From: Flavobacterium branchiophilum NBRC 15030 = ATCC 35035
GTDB lineage: Bacteria > Bacteroidota > Bacteroidia > Flavobacteriales > Flavobacteriaceae
Assembly (NCBI RefSeq): GCF_002217205.1
Contig: NZ_MUGT01000015.1
Span: 1-43,091 of the forward strand
Reading direction: 5' to 3'
DNA length: 43,091 nucleotides
The notes beneath the pieces are model-generated. The model searched no databases. It was not told where the DNA came from and saw nothing but the letters and a program-made list of their open reading frames with translations. Both the position numbers and the translations under genes were made by a program. Positions 8,106 to 17,608 of this stretch are shown here, in pieces (position 1 is the stretch's first letter; the number at the start of each line of letters is the position of its first letter).

Positions 8106-9467
8106 TTATTTTATTGATGCTATCAAATCAGATTTTGTAATAATATGATGGTTACCATTAGCTAAATCTACTAAAACCGCTTGATTTTCTTTATTAAAAA
8201 GTTTTGAAACCTCTTCAAGAGTTGTAGTCAATGTTACAATCGGGTAAGGTTTGCCCATAATATCTTTGATGGGTTTATCGGCCACATTTTTATCTAAAAT
8301 AAAACTCTGAAACAAATCAGATTCATCAATTGAACCTACAAATCCGGTAGTGTCTATAACAGGAATTTGTGAAATTTTGTGCTTTCGCATTCTATCAATA
8401 GCATGCGAAACGAGCTCTTCTGTACGAGCAATTACTAGTGGCGATTGGATATTGTTTTTGATAATATCGGCAGCTTTTGAAACGTCTTCGTCCAAAAATC
8501 CCCGTTCTCTCATCCAATCGTCATTAAACATTTTGCCAACATATCGGCTGCCACTATCATGAAAAAGAACAACTACTACGTCGTTGGGTTTAAAATGTTC
8601 CTTTAATTGTAAAACCCCTTTGATGGCAGAACCAGCAGAATTACCTACAAATATACCTTCTTCCAATGATATTTTTCTTGTATAAACGGCTGCATCTTTA
8701 TCCGTTACTTTTGTAAATCCATCAATCAATGAAAAATCGACATTTTTTGGCAAAATATCTTCTCCAATACCTTCTGTTATGTAAGAATAAATTTCATTTT
8801 CGTCAAAAATTCCTGTTTCGTGGTATTTTTTAAATACAGATCCATACGTATCTACTCCCCAAATTTTGATATTTGGATTTTTTTCTTTTAAATATTTGGC
8901 CACCCCCGAAATGGTGCCGCCCGTACCTACACCAACCACAAAGTGTGTAATTTTTCCATTGGTTTGTTCCCATATTTCAGGGCCTGTTTGTTCATAATGA
9001 GCTAGTGCATTTGATGGATTGTCGTATTGATTGACATACCAAGAGTTAGGAATTTCAGTTCCCAAACGTTTGGATACAGAATAATATGATCGGGGGTCTG
9101 TGGGTTCTACATCTGTAGGGCAAACAATTACCTTTGCACCAACTGCTCTAAGAATATCCACTTTTTCTTTAGACTGTTTGTCTGTAATTACACAAATTAA
9201 TTTATACCCTTTTACAATAGCTGCCAATGCCAATCCCATGCCAGTATTGCCCGATGTGCCTTCAATTATTGTACCTCCAGGTCGAAGTCGGCCGTCGGCT
9301 TCGGCATCTTCAACCATTTTTACGGCCATTCTATCTTTTATGGAATTTCCTGGATTAAATGTTTCCACTTTTGCCAATACAAGTGCGTCTATGTCTTTGG
9401 TAATTTTGTTTAACCGCACTAGTGGAGTATTGCCAATGGTTTCGAGTATGTTTTTTGCGTAGTTCAT
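8106..9467 (-). CDS. PLP-dependent cystathionine beta-synthase / cysteine synthase with CBS pair
   Basis: A 453-residue cytosolic enzyme with an N-terminal fold-type II PLP domain and a C-terminal pair of CBS domains (about 340-453). The PLP lysine is K44 in NSIKDR. GTSGNTGMGLA (about 70-80) and GVGTGGTISGVAKYLK bind cofactor and phosphate. This layout is that of cystathionine beta-synthase, which condenses serine and homocysteine, but the catalytic domain also resembles O-acetylserine sulfhydrylase and substrate cannot be decided by eye. The CBS pair suggests allosteric control by an adenosyl ligand. It begins 32 nt after the porin gene, so the two may share a transcript. Confidence 0.9.
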   Translation of the reverse strand: MNYAKNILETIGNTPLVRLNKITKDIDALVLAKVETFNPGNSIKDRMAVKMVEDAEADGRLRPGGTIIEGTSGNTGMGLALAAIVKGYKLICVITDKQSKEKVDILRAVGAKVIVCPTDVEPTDPRSYYSVSKRLGTEIPNSWYVNQYDNPSNALAHYEQTGPEIWEQTNGKITHFVVGVGTGGTISGVAKYLKEKNPNIKIWGVDTYGSVFKKYHETGIFDENEIYSYITEGIGEDILPKNVDFSLIDGFTKVTDKDAAVYTRKISLEEGIFVGNSAGSAIKGVLQLKEHFKPNDVVVVLFHDSGSRYVGKMFNDDWMRERGFLDEDVSKAADIIKNNIQSPLVIARTEELVSHAIDRMRKHKISQIPVIDTTGFVGSIDESDLFQSFILDKNVADKPIKDIMGKPYPIVTLTTTLEEVSKLFNKENQAVLVDLANGNHHIITKSDLIASIK

Positions 9468-9499
9468 TTTATATTTTTTATATTAAAAAAAGTAACTTT

Positions 9500-11431
9500 T
9501 TATTGAAAGAAATTCCATACTAATCCAAATCGTACCATAAAATCACGGTAAGGATAGTTTGGAGCTGTTAGATAATTGTAACCAGAAAAACTAGCATTAA
9601 AATGTTCGGCTATCAAAAATATTCTGGTTTGCCTGATACGGCCATTGATAAAAAAATCTAAATTTGGATAGCCTCCAATTTTTGTTTGTTTTTGTACAAA
9701 AAACTCAGACACAACAGGGTTGTAATCGTTGGCATAGTATTTTGAAAAATAATTAACGGTAACTCCTGTTTGCAAAAACAAAGCTTTTTTGAAATAATAA
9801 TCTGAAAAATACAAAGAATTTCTTGTGATTATTGAAGGTAAATTTAAAATTTTCTGATCTTGATTCACTTCCTGAAACATAATGGTATTGTCCAAAGCCC
9901 ATTTTTTGTATTTCAATTCACGGCTTAATTTTAAAGAATAATATTGGATGGTGCCTTGAAATTGTTTTGGCGATATAATTTGAGAACTAATGCTATCGTT
10001 GCTAAAATACAAATGATCGTTCAAAATACTGGCTTGCATTTGGGCATCAACCCATTTTGTTTTTGCCAAAAGGCTTATATTTTTGGTTTTTTCATTTTGA
10101 AATTGATTTGACCAATTGTATCTCAAATAACTACTTTGAAATAAATTATAAGTATTATCAGGTATTTTATTCGTATTCTGAATTTTTACAGCCAAATAAT
10201 TTTGATCTTTTAGTTGATATTGTAATTGCCCTTCTGTATTAGAAGTCCTTTGTTGCGACAAATCGTTAGAAAACTTAAAGTAGCCACTCCATTGGTTTTT
10301 TTGGTAGGAATATTGCCCGCCAATACTGTTGATTTTATGTTTTAAAACGCTGCTAATTGTATTTCCATTAATTATAAGGATTTTATTATAATATGAATTA
10401 TCTCTGAAATCATCAATAAACACATTTATTTTACCTATTTTATTTGATTCAAATACTAATCCAACTTGGTTGTACAGTTTATTATAATTGGTATCGTCGT
10501 TGATATTGTGAGACAAATAAGAAGTCCCAAATCGATTGACACTGCTGTTTCCAATAGTACTAGGGACTGTAACCTGATTGTAATTGTAAAATTTATTTTC
10601 GTAATTGACTTGATGATGCAATGCTAATGTAATATCTTTTTGATTTACCAAATTGAATGTATGGTCTAGAAAAAATCTTTTGCCTTTCAAAATTGTTTTG
10701 GCATTGGTTAGATAGACATTAAGTCGGGCTCTGTTTTTGAAATCATCACTTCCAGATGTAAAATCGGTAAGTGTTGTTATACCGCCATTTTCGCCATTCG
10801 TAAAATCCTGTCCCGTAAAATGAGCATGGGCCACATAGCGGTTATTTTTGGTTTTATAACTTGTTGTAAATACAAAATTCCCCGTACTAGATAGCTGATT
10901 GATGTATTTGCCCAAAGACCGTAAACCCTTGAAACCAACAGAAAAATTGAGCCTTTCGGAAGTATTTATGGCTATCAACGCCTCTACCGTTTGACCTTGT
11001 TCCATCACGGTTTTAAAATACAAATCAGTGAGTGGGGTAGCAACAGAATAGTATTTGACCTTTTGAGCGGATACAAAATTAAATTGTTTAGCATTAAACC
11101 CTATTTCTGGCAATACAGATGTGGGTGCCGCATTGAATGTGAGTGAATTATAAGTTTGTCCTTCGTTTGCAAATGGCAATAATCCGAAAATATCTTTTCT
11201 TAAAAAATTAAATTTATACAAACTTTTAATTGTCAATGACGTGTCTAAATAAGTAGTGTCTTTTTGAAGGGAAATTATTCTATATTGATCTATTTTGGCC
11301 TTTGGCTTATCTTTATCATGATTGATTATCAATGATTTACGACTACCAGAAGGGGATTTTTCATTTAAATCTGTTTGGGAAAAAATCCAAATTGGAAATA
11401 ATAAAAAAACGATGATTAAGATTTTTTTCAT
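9500..11431 (-). CDS. Putative outer-membrane porin (Bacteroidota porin family)
   Basis: A 643-residue protein with a signal peptide (MKKILIIVFLLFPIWIFSQ). The rest is aromatic-rich alternating beta strands typical of an outer-membrane barrel: FNFVSAQKVKYYSVATPLTDLYF, NFSVGFKGLRSLGKY, FRDFMVRFGLVWNFFQ-like end with a terminal Phe-Phe-Gln. It resembles the large Bacteroidota putative-porin family found in many Flavobacteria. Substrate is unknown. The C-terminal aromatic end is consistent with BAM recognition. A possible -7 element TACTTTTG lies at 11463-11456 on the minus strand. Confidence 0.82.
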   Translation of the reverse strand: MKKILIIVFLLFPIWIFSQTDLNEKSPSGSRKSLIINHDKDKPKAKIDQYRIISLQKDTTYLDTSLTIKSLYKFNFLRKDIFGLLPFANEGQTYNSLTFNAAPTSVLPEIGFNAKQFNFVSAQKVKYYSVATPLTDLYFKTVMEQGQTVEALIAINTSERLNFSVGFKGLRSLGKYINQLSSTGNFVFTTSYKTKNNRYVAHAHFTGQDFTNGENGGITTLTDFTSGSDDFKNRARLNVYLTNAKTILKGKRFFLDHTFNLVNQKDITLALHHQVNYENKFYNYNQVTVPSTIGNSSVNRFGTSYLSHNINDDTNYNKLYNQVGLVFESNKIGKINVFIDDFRDNSYYNKILIINGNTISSVLKHKINSIGGQYSYQKNQWSGYFKFSNDLSQQRTSNTEGQLQYQLKDQNYLAVKIQNTNKIPDNTYNLFQSSYLRYNWSNQFQNEKTKNISLLAKTKWVDAQMQASILNDHLYFSNDSISSQIISPKQFQGTIQYYSLKLSRELKYKKWALDNTIMFQEVNQDQKILNLPSIITRNSLYFSDYYFKKALFLQTGVTVNYFSKYYANDYNPVVSEFFVQKQTKIGGYPNLDFFINGRIRQTRIFLIAEHFNASFSGYNYLTAPNYPYRDFMVRFGLVWNFFQ

Positions 11432-11601
11432 TTAAAATTTATAAAATTATTGCGTCAAAAGTACTATTTTTCAAATGGAGCTTTGTTAAACAAATGTTAT
11501 TTTGTGTCTTGAAAATTATTCTCCTTTTAACTTATAAGTCATCGAATAGCTATTCCGCAAGATATTAAAAAAGCAAAGATAAAGGATTCGATAGATATTA
11601 T

Positions 11602-11639
11602 AAAAAAAACACCCTAATAAATTAGAGTGTTTTTTTTTG
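11602..11639 (-). terminator. Terminator of the M4 peptidase gene
   Basis: An A-rich arm with ACACCCTAAT pairs with ATTAGAGTGT and a T run around a 2-4 nt loop. It lies about 30 nt after the M4 gene stop and is symmetrical enough to work both ways. Confidence 0.8.
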
Positions 11640-11667
11640 GTTTTGATGAATATTGTTTAATTTTTGA

Positions 11668-14562
11668 TTAATTTTTGATTAATTTTTGAGAAAAATTAAA
11701 ATCGTTCCCCGAAATTTTCAATACATATACTCCTGATTGAAAAGCGCTTAAATTTATGGTTTTTTCGTTATTAAAATCTTCATTAATTTGATTTAAAATT
11801 ACCCTTCCGTTAATATCAACTATTTGAATATTGATTTTACCTACAAATTTAGGGATTTTCAAATTATAAATACCATTTGATGGATTAGGATAAACCTCAA
11901 AAAGTTTGCTATCAAAAGTATTGTTGGACAAACTAGTGGTTGTAATTTGAAAATTGTCGATAATTACACCGTCTTCCTCCACCGCTGGATCGGATTGAAA
12001 AACAAATCTAAATACTATATTAGTATTGGCAGCTAAAGCATTCAAGTTATAACTGTATTCTTTTTTTGTACCGTTTGTTGTGCTTCCATTTGCTAAATTG
12101 GCTTCACCTGTCCATTCGCCACCAACACAATTATCACATAACGCATTGCTGTTGTACCAATTGGCATCATTTACAGTTCCAAGCAAGTTCCATGTGGTGC
12201 CATTTGTTGAATATTCCATATATAAAATATCAAATTCGTTTTCCAAATCAAAAGCCATATCAAACTTTAAAATTGGATTTGACATTTGACTCAAATCATA
12301 GCAATGAGATACCAAATACGATTTGGTTTCAGCTGGATAAGTACCCGTTAATGATGTGGCATATACTTGAGAACCCGCAATGGTATTGGTAAGTGTTGTT
12401 TTAGAAGAAGTTCCACGTTGCCACAATACTCCCGAAGTACCATCGTTGTAGGCTATAAGATTGTCTGAAGCCGCTTCAAAAGTATTGATACTATTGGTTG
12501 CTGCTGCCGTATTTTTGAAAAAAGGTATTGCAATAGTGTTATTCGCTACATTCAAATCTCCTGTAAGATTTCCTGTAATATTTAATACATGTGCACCATA
12601 AGGAACGGCACTCAAATTAATTGAAATTGGCACCGAACTTGCTGTACAAGCAGCCATATTTCCTGTCCAAGAAACATTAGTATTCGTACCGCCATCAATA
12701 TTGTAGGCTAAAGTGGTTGCATTAATGTTATTCAACCCGTGGTTTTCTATTGGAACTGTAATAGCAAACGTTGTATTACTACAGCTTAAAGTTGTGGTAG
12801 TAGTAGGTTTTTTTACGGCTAAATCTGTAGTATAACTTACATAACTTGAGCCAACATTAACAGAAAACCAAGCATTAGTAACCGATTCAGCTTCGGCACT
12901 TGTTGCACAATACAATTCGTTTACTACATTAAGTGTTGCTTCTCGAACATCAAAATAGGTAGCATTGGGTGTCAAATAATCTCTTTCTGCAAAATAAGCA
13001 ATCTTGGCTGCTTTTTGAATACCAATTCCTGTTACCGAATAAGTATCAGGTATAGGAGCATTATTAGTGCCAGAGCCACCTGCTGACAAAATATAAAACC
13101 ATCTGTTCAACACTCCACTATTGGTATGTACCCCACAATGATCGTTATTAGAATTTGGCGAACAAGTGCCTTCATCGGCAGTTTCAACCCAATTGGTCCC
13201 CATAAAAGTATCTGGATCCCCTTTAGACAAAGGATTGTTCATCGATCTAAAGCCACCGCCACCAAGATCTTCGCCAACTTGCCAAACTGCAACTACGGGA
13301 GTTCCAGTAAACGACCCTGTGCGACCAAAATGCTCAATGCAAGCCCCCCATATATCAGAATATCCTTCGTTTATTGCTCCAGATTGATTTTGATAAGCCA
13401 AATTTGCTGTATGTGTACAAACTGCATGTCCAATTTCATGACCACATACATCAATAGTTGTAAGTGGTTTTGCATTGCCATCGCCATACGTCATAAAAGA
13501 TCCATTCCAAAAAGCGTTGTTATAATTGGTTGTAGATTGTCTGTAATGCACATAACTTTTTATTTGAGCATTATTGTTGTCAAAACTATTTCTATTAAAA
13601 ATTGTTTTCCAAAAATCATAAGTCATTGCTGCACCCCAATGGGCATCCAAAGCCGCATTGTCCCAAAAGGTATTAGCATGTTCTGCGGTAGTCCAATTAT
13701 TATCATTATCTTTAAAATGAACATTTTGATACGTTCCTGCCAAACGTTCACAATTGTAGGTTACAATACCATTGCCCCGTGTTGCATCAGCTAAAACATA
13801 TTTATTTAAACTAGCATTAAAAGTAGTTTCAATAGATCTTGTACCGCTGTATTTTGTATTTGCAGTTCCTAAAATTAAATTGCTCATTTGATTGATTTCT
13901 GTAACTTCATTTTCAATCTTCTTTATAGTATTGGCATGTTTAATAATAGGGTTTTTATATAAAATATTCCCGTTATGAGCATCAATATATACCTCTTCTC
14001 GAGCAATTGGGTCGATGGAATAGAGGTCAAATTTGTAAGCTAGCCTTACTTCATTTTGCAATACTAATGGAAAAATGAGTAACTCCCCTTTCGGTTTTGA
14101 GTAAGCAACCAAATTGGCCTGTTCAGCATCTTCCCATAAGTATTTTTTAGCTTTTTGATTTTTTAAAACCAAATCAAAAGCTTCAATAGCTGTCAAAGTT
14201 GGAACAAGGTTCAATTGTTTTGGGTTATACAATTCACCATTTATCATAGACACAAATCCTTTAGAATTGATATGTGTGATTACTGTACCAAACTCTACTT
14301 TTAGATTTTGGTAAAACTGTTGTTTTCGTTGATGTACTGTTCCTTTGTCATCTTTATTTTCTTGTATCGATTTAAAATGCCCTTTTTTGTCCAAATCATA
14401 AAGTTGCATAAATCTACTTTCTGCCTCTCGAACTGTTGTATTTTGATCAAATTTTAAACTTTTTTGATACGTTTTATCAGGCACATACTTTGTATTTTGA
14501 GCAAAACTCAAAGTGGAACAAAGTATCATAATAATACATAAGGTACTTTTTTGAAATTTCAT
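11668..14562 (-). CDS. Secreted M4-family metallopeptidase with T9SS sorting domain
   Basis: Thermolysin-family zinc protease secreted by the type IX system. The 964 residues contain a signal peptide (MKFQKSTLCIIMILCSTLSFAQ), a FTP/PepSY-type propeptide (to about 210), and a catalytic domain with H375-E-I-G-H379 and the third zinc ligand E399 in GAINEGYSD. The distal histidine is in CGVHTNSGVLNRWFY. A beta-sandwich region follows, with CARDB-like text (PIENHGLNNI) and an adhesin-like segment. The C terminus is a type A sorting domain (VYPNPSNGIYNLKI ... GVYVLKI ... KLIKN). It lies beside a second T9SS protease and SusC/SusD, so it probably supplies peptides for uptake. Confidence 0.95.
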   Translation of the reverse strand: MKFQKSTLCIIMILCSTLSFAQNTKYVPDKTYQKSLKFDQNTTVREAESRFMQLYDLDKKGHFKSIQENKDDKGTVHQRKQQFYQNLKVEFGTVITHINSKGFVSMINGELYNPKQLNLVPTLTAIEAFDLVLKNQKAKKYLWEDAEQANLVAYSKPKGELLIFPLVLQNEVRLAYKFDLYSIDPIAREEVYIDAHNGNILYKNPIIKHANTIKKIENEVTEINQMSNLILGTANTKYSGTRSIETTFNASLNKYVLADATRGNGIVTYNCERLAGTYQNVHFKDNDNNWTTAEHANTFWDNAALDAHWGAAMTYDFWKTIFNRNSFDNNNAQIKSYVHYRQSTTNYNNAFWNGSFMTYGDGNAKPLTTIDVCGHEIGHAVCTHTANLAYQNQSGAINEGYSDIWGACIEHFGRTGSFTGTPVVAVWQVGEDLGGGGFRSMNNPLSKGDPDTFMGTNWVETADEGTCSPNSNNDHCGVHTNSGVLNRWFYILSAGGSGTNNAPIPDTYSVTGIGIQKAAKIAYFAERDYLTPNATYFDVREATLNVVNELYCATSAEAESVTNAWFSVNVGSSYVSYTTDLAVKKPTTTTTLSCSNTTFAITVPIENHGLNNINATTLAYNIDGGTNTNVSWTGNMAACTASSVPISINLSAVPYGAHVLNITGNLTGDLNVANNTIAIPFFKNTAAATNSINTFEAASDNLIAYNDGTSGVLWQRGTSSKTTLTNTIAGSQVYATSLTGTYPAETKSYLVSHCYDLSQMSNPILKFDMAFDLENEFDILYMEYSTNGTTWNLLGTVNDANWYNSNALCDNCVGGEWTGEANLANGSTTNGTKKEYSYNLNALAANTNIVFRFVFQSDPAVEEDGVIIDNFQITTTSLSNNTFDSKLFEVYPNPSNGIYNLKIPKFVGKINIQIVDINGRVILNQINEDFNNEKTINLSAFQSGVYVLKISGNDFNFSQKLIKN

Positions 14563-14636
14563 AAATAAGTGGTTTTTAAATTTTTTATTAAGAATGTTTT
14601 AGTTTTTTAGGTAAATTGGGATTTTATAATTTGAAA

Positions 14637-14644
14637 CAAATATA
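14637..14644 (-). promoter_or_regulatory. Possible -7 element of the M4 peptidase gene
   Basis: Minus-strand TATATTTG (14644 to 14637) fits TAnnTTTG and lies 74 nt before the M4 start. It sits immediately after the M36 terminator, so the two proteases appear to be separate transcripts with similar leaders. Confidence 0.45.
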
Positions 14645-14645
14645 T

Positions 14646-14676
14646 AAAAAAACACTCAAAAAGTAGAGTGTTTTTA
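14646..14676 (-). terminator. Terminator of the M36 peptidase gene
   Basis: AAAAACACTC (14648-14657) pairs with GAGTGTTTTT (14666-14675) around an 8-nt loop, about 28 nt after the M36 stop codon, with a T-rich tail on the minus strand. Confidence 0.8.
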
Positions 14677-14702
14677 AAAATTTTAATTAGTTAAATTTTA
14701 AA

Positions 14703-17447
14703 TCAATTTTTTATAATTTTAGTAGCATAATTTATTTTTTCTCCCATGATTTTCAATATATAAATACCTGATTGTAAGCTACTAATGTTCAATTCTTTTT
14801 CATTATTAAAATCTTCAGTGGTGTTCAAAACTATTCTACCATTAATATCTACTACTTGAGTAGTAATTTTTCCGACAAAATTATTTATTCTCAAATTGTA
14901 AACTCCATTTGATGGGTTAGGATACACTTCAAATAACGAATTTTGATCAAAATTTGTTGTTCCTAAGGTACAATTAGGTCCTGCAGGAGGTGTAGTAAAA
15001 TCAGCTACTTGGTCGTTACCTACATTAGTATCGCCAGCACTAGCATTGACACCTAACCCTCTTCGTGCAAAAACTTCCCAAATCATACAATAATCTACTC
15101 CACCAGTGATGGCTTGATCTGCTGCAATTATTGCATTTCTTGAATCGACAAATGACGGACTACATGGTTGCAATTTTAAAGCATCCAAAACAATTCTCAT
15201 CAATTTATTATTACCGCCAGTACCCGTATATTTATTGTCATTATATCCATATTTGTTAATATATGCCCATGTCAAATCCCATAATACTGTTGTCCAAACA
15301 GAACCAGTTCCATGAATTTCTGTCTGTTCTAGACCATTCGTGTCCATATATTGATAACTATTGGTTGTGTTATAAGTCATTGGATTAACAGTCATATCTG
15401 TTGTATAAGGATAATCTCTAATTCCATCACCCGTTACAGGTTCTGAATAAACAAATGTTCCTATTCCGTGAGGTGTTGTACTAACATCACCTGGTTTTAA
15501 TTGAAGCATTAAGGCAAACCAATCAGACCAACCTTCTCCAGCCTGATCTGTATTTTGGAGGCAACTTGAATTGTTTTTTCCACCAGTTAAACGTGTTGAA
15601 ATGCCATGCCCATACTCATGTGCTATAACACCATTATCAAAATCACCATCTGTATTTACAAAAGGGGTGTAATTAGCTGGTAATTGCAGTTTTACGTTTA
15701 CAGTACCTAAAGCCATTTTTGCAAAAATTAAATCACCAACTGCTTTGGTTACTGCAATAGCTGGAATAGTAATTGTAGCATCGGCGCCAGACATTCCAAT
15801 TGGGTACGTTGCATCAACATTATCAACAATAATAACGGCAATGGCACCTGCATTTTGAGCATTCTTCACTTTTTCAGTAAAAGCACAAGGTGTTCCTCCG
15901 TTTGCTGCAGATGTAGAACGTCTAATGATGGCAATATGTCCATTAATGGCGGCAGCATTTACAGCAGCTCCACAGCCATCTGCATTATCTGTTTGACCCA
16001 CATCTGGGGTACCATCATCATATTTTACGAGATCCGATTGTATAAAATTTGGTGCCAACGGCAAATCCACATGTCCAGGCGAAAACGAGTTTTGCTTAGC
16101 ATAATAGTCTCCTGCAATTACACTTGGTGCTGTTACAATTAATGGTTTCAATTGTGGTGCAACAGACCATAAGAACATTTGCATTCTTGGTTTTTGTCCA
16201 TCTATTGGAGTAGAAAAATTTGCATTGTTTAAAGATGGTGTCGGTGTTATGGTCGAGCCATCTTGAGCATCTCCATACACAAAATCAGCAGATCCTGTTG
16301 CTCCTGTATAATTAGTTTGTTGAAAATTGCCACTCGCTTCATCAAAACCGTAGTGTTGCCAAACATCATGAGATATATTATTCATATAAAATAAGTTTGT
16401 ACAAGCTGCTTTTACTGAATTGTTGGCCGCAACGCTGGTACCAGAATATGGAAAATCAAATACCAAAGAGGCTCCTCCGTCTGGACTATATCCATTTGCG
16501 GTAATGGTTGTAGAACCAACAGTTGGGTTAGTACCACTATAATCTGTTCGAGCCCAAACGTTGTTGCCTCGTGTAATAGTATATTTCAATGAAGCAGTGG
16601 TACCTGCTAATGTATTGGTATCATGCCAACCTTTTGGCGAAGCTGTTGCATCCTCTGGATTGGTAACCAATTGAAATGGTGAATGAGATGGACTTTCGTA
16701 ATTAAAAGGGATTACTCTATATGACCCACCCAAAACATTAGTAGCGTTTAAAATGCTATTATTTTTTTTATGAAAATTCAAATCAAAAGGATTTTTTTCA
16801 ATTGAACTTTCGTGGCATGAATTTGTTTTGTCAAAATGACAAGAAATTACAATATCATTTTTCTCTAAAACCTGACCATTTGTAGCGTCTATTCTAACGC
16901 TCCAACCATGGTCGTGTTTTGGTGTATAAAATGTAAAATCCCAAGCCAATTTTAAATTCTGCTTGGTTTGTTGAAAAACCAAATTGGCCAATACGGGTTC
17001 CTCAATACCTATGCCGTTTGAAAGAGTTGCCTTATGATTGGAACCAGACTCTAAAACAAGAAATGGTTCGTGGTTTGTAATCCCCGCATCAATATAAGCT
17101 TTGTTCAATGCTGTTTGCATGGAAATAAGTGGTGTAGTAGTATTGATTTTTTCTGAAACATGAGAAACAAATCTATTGCCTACATAAATAACATCGCCAT
17201 TTTTAATAGCAAAATTAGACAAACCTCTAAAAATTTCAATACCTTGATAGCGTTGTAATACATAGTAAATATCTACATTAGAAGCTGTTGAATTTGAAGT
17301 ACTTTCAACAACCCAATCAGATACATCAGCTTTTGTAAGATCGAATTTTTGATGGTTTTCGTTTAAATAAGATTGAATTTTTTCAGTATTTGACTGAGCA
17401 AAACTTAAAAACGAACTTAAAACAAACAATAACGTAATTTTTTTCAT
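14703..17447 (-). CDS. Secreted M36 (fungalysin-like) metallopeptidase with PA domain and T9SS sorting domain
   Basis: A 914-residue extracellular zinc protease. The signal peptide (MKKITLLFVLSSFLSFAQ) is followed by a propeptide with PepSY-like text (about 20-190). The catalytic region carries H610-E-Y-G-H614 and the downstream ligand E638 in GEGWSDWF. A protease-associated (PA) domain is inserted before the HEYGH motif (NAAAINGHIAIIRRST, KVKNAQNAGAIAVIIVDN, TIPAIAVTKAVGDLI). The C-terminal type A sorting domain (VYPNPSNGVYNLRI to TKIIKN) targets it to the T9SS and is very similar to that of the neighbouring M4 enzyme. It probably digests extracellular protein for the adjacent SusC/SusD pair. 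Confidence 0.95.
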   Translation of the reverse strand: MKKITLLFVLSSFLSFAQSNTEKIQSYLNENHQKFDLTKADVSDWVVESTSNSTASNVDIYYVLQRYQGIEIFRGLSNFAIKNGDVIYVGNRFVSHVSEKINTTTPLISMQTALNKAYIDAGITNHEPFLVLESGSNHKATLSNGIGIEEPVLANLVFQQTKQNLKLAWDFTFYTPKHDHGWSVRIDATNGQVLEKNDIVISCHFDKTNSCHESSIEKNPFDLNFHKKNNSILNATNVLGGSYRVIPFNYESPSHSPFQLVTNPEDATASPKGWHDTNTLAGTTASLKYTITRGNNVWARTDYSGTNPTVGSTTITANGYSPDGGASLVFDFPYSGTSVAANNSVKAACTNLFYMNNISHDVWQHYGFDEASGNFQQTNYTGATGSADFVYGDAQDGSTITPTPSLNNANFSTPIDGQKPRMQMFLWSVAPQLKPLIVTAPSVIAGDYYAKQNSFSPGHVDLPLAPNFIQSDLVKYDDGTPDVGQTDNADGCGAAVNAAAINGHIAIIRRSTSAANGGTPCAFTEKVKNAQNAGAIAVIIVDNVDATYPIGMSGADATITIPAIAVTKAVGDLIFAKMALGTVNVKLQLPANYTPFVNTDGDFDNGVIAHEYGHGISTRLTGGKNNSSCLQNTDQAGEGWSDWFALMLQLKPGDVSTTPHGIGTFVYSEPVTGDGIRDYPYTTDMTVNPMTYNTTNSYQYMDTNGLEQTEIHGTGSVWTTVLWDLTWAYINKYGYNDNKYTGTGGNNKLMRIVLDALKLQPCSPSFVDSRNAIIAADQAITGGVDYCMIWEVFARRGLGVNASAGDTNVGNDQVADFTTPPAGPNCTLGTTNFDQNSLFEVYPNPSNGVYNLRINNFVGKITTQVVDINGRIVLNTTEDFNNEKELNISSLQSGIYILKIMGEKINYATKIIKN

Positions 17448-17514
17448 TTTTATTTTTTTTGGGTTAGTTAATAGTAAAAATAGTATTTTTCAACAACTAT
17501 ATAAATTATTGTTA

Positions 17515-17522
17515 CAAATATA
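17515..17522 (-). promoter_or_regulatory. Possible -7 element of the M36 peptidase gene
   Basis: Minus-strand TATATTTG (17522 to 17515) fits TAnnTTTG, 67 nt before the M36 start. No -33 TTTG at the usual spacing was found. Confidence 0.4.
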
Positions 17523-17559
17523 ATTATATTTTTTAAATTACTTAAAAAAAACTTAAAAA

Positions 17560-17590
17560 AAAAAGACCTTCAATAATTGAAGGTCTTTTT
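17560..17590 (-). terminator. Terminator of the susC-susD operon
   Basis: AAAAAGACCTTCAAT and ATTGAAGGTCTTTTT form a near-perfect long stem with a tiny loop about 20 nt after the SusD stop. A T run continues on the minus strand. Confidence 0.85.
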
Positions 17591-17608
17591 GGTAGAACCA
17601 ATTCACTA

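Noticed and set aside
13126..13794. 222-codon plus-strand ORF inside the M4 peptidase gene
   Set aside because: It is antisense to a well-supported coding region with HExxH and sorting domain, has no family resemblance and atypical composition.
11602..17590. CRISPR array from the recurring A/T-rich hairpins after the proteases and SusD
   Set aside because: The hairpins have different stems, lie kilobases apart and each follows a stop codon, so they are ordinary terminators. No CRISPR array or cas gene was seen anywhere in the window.
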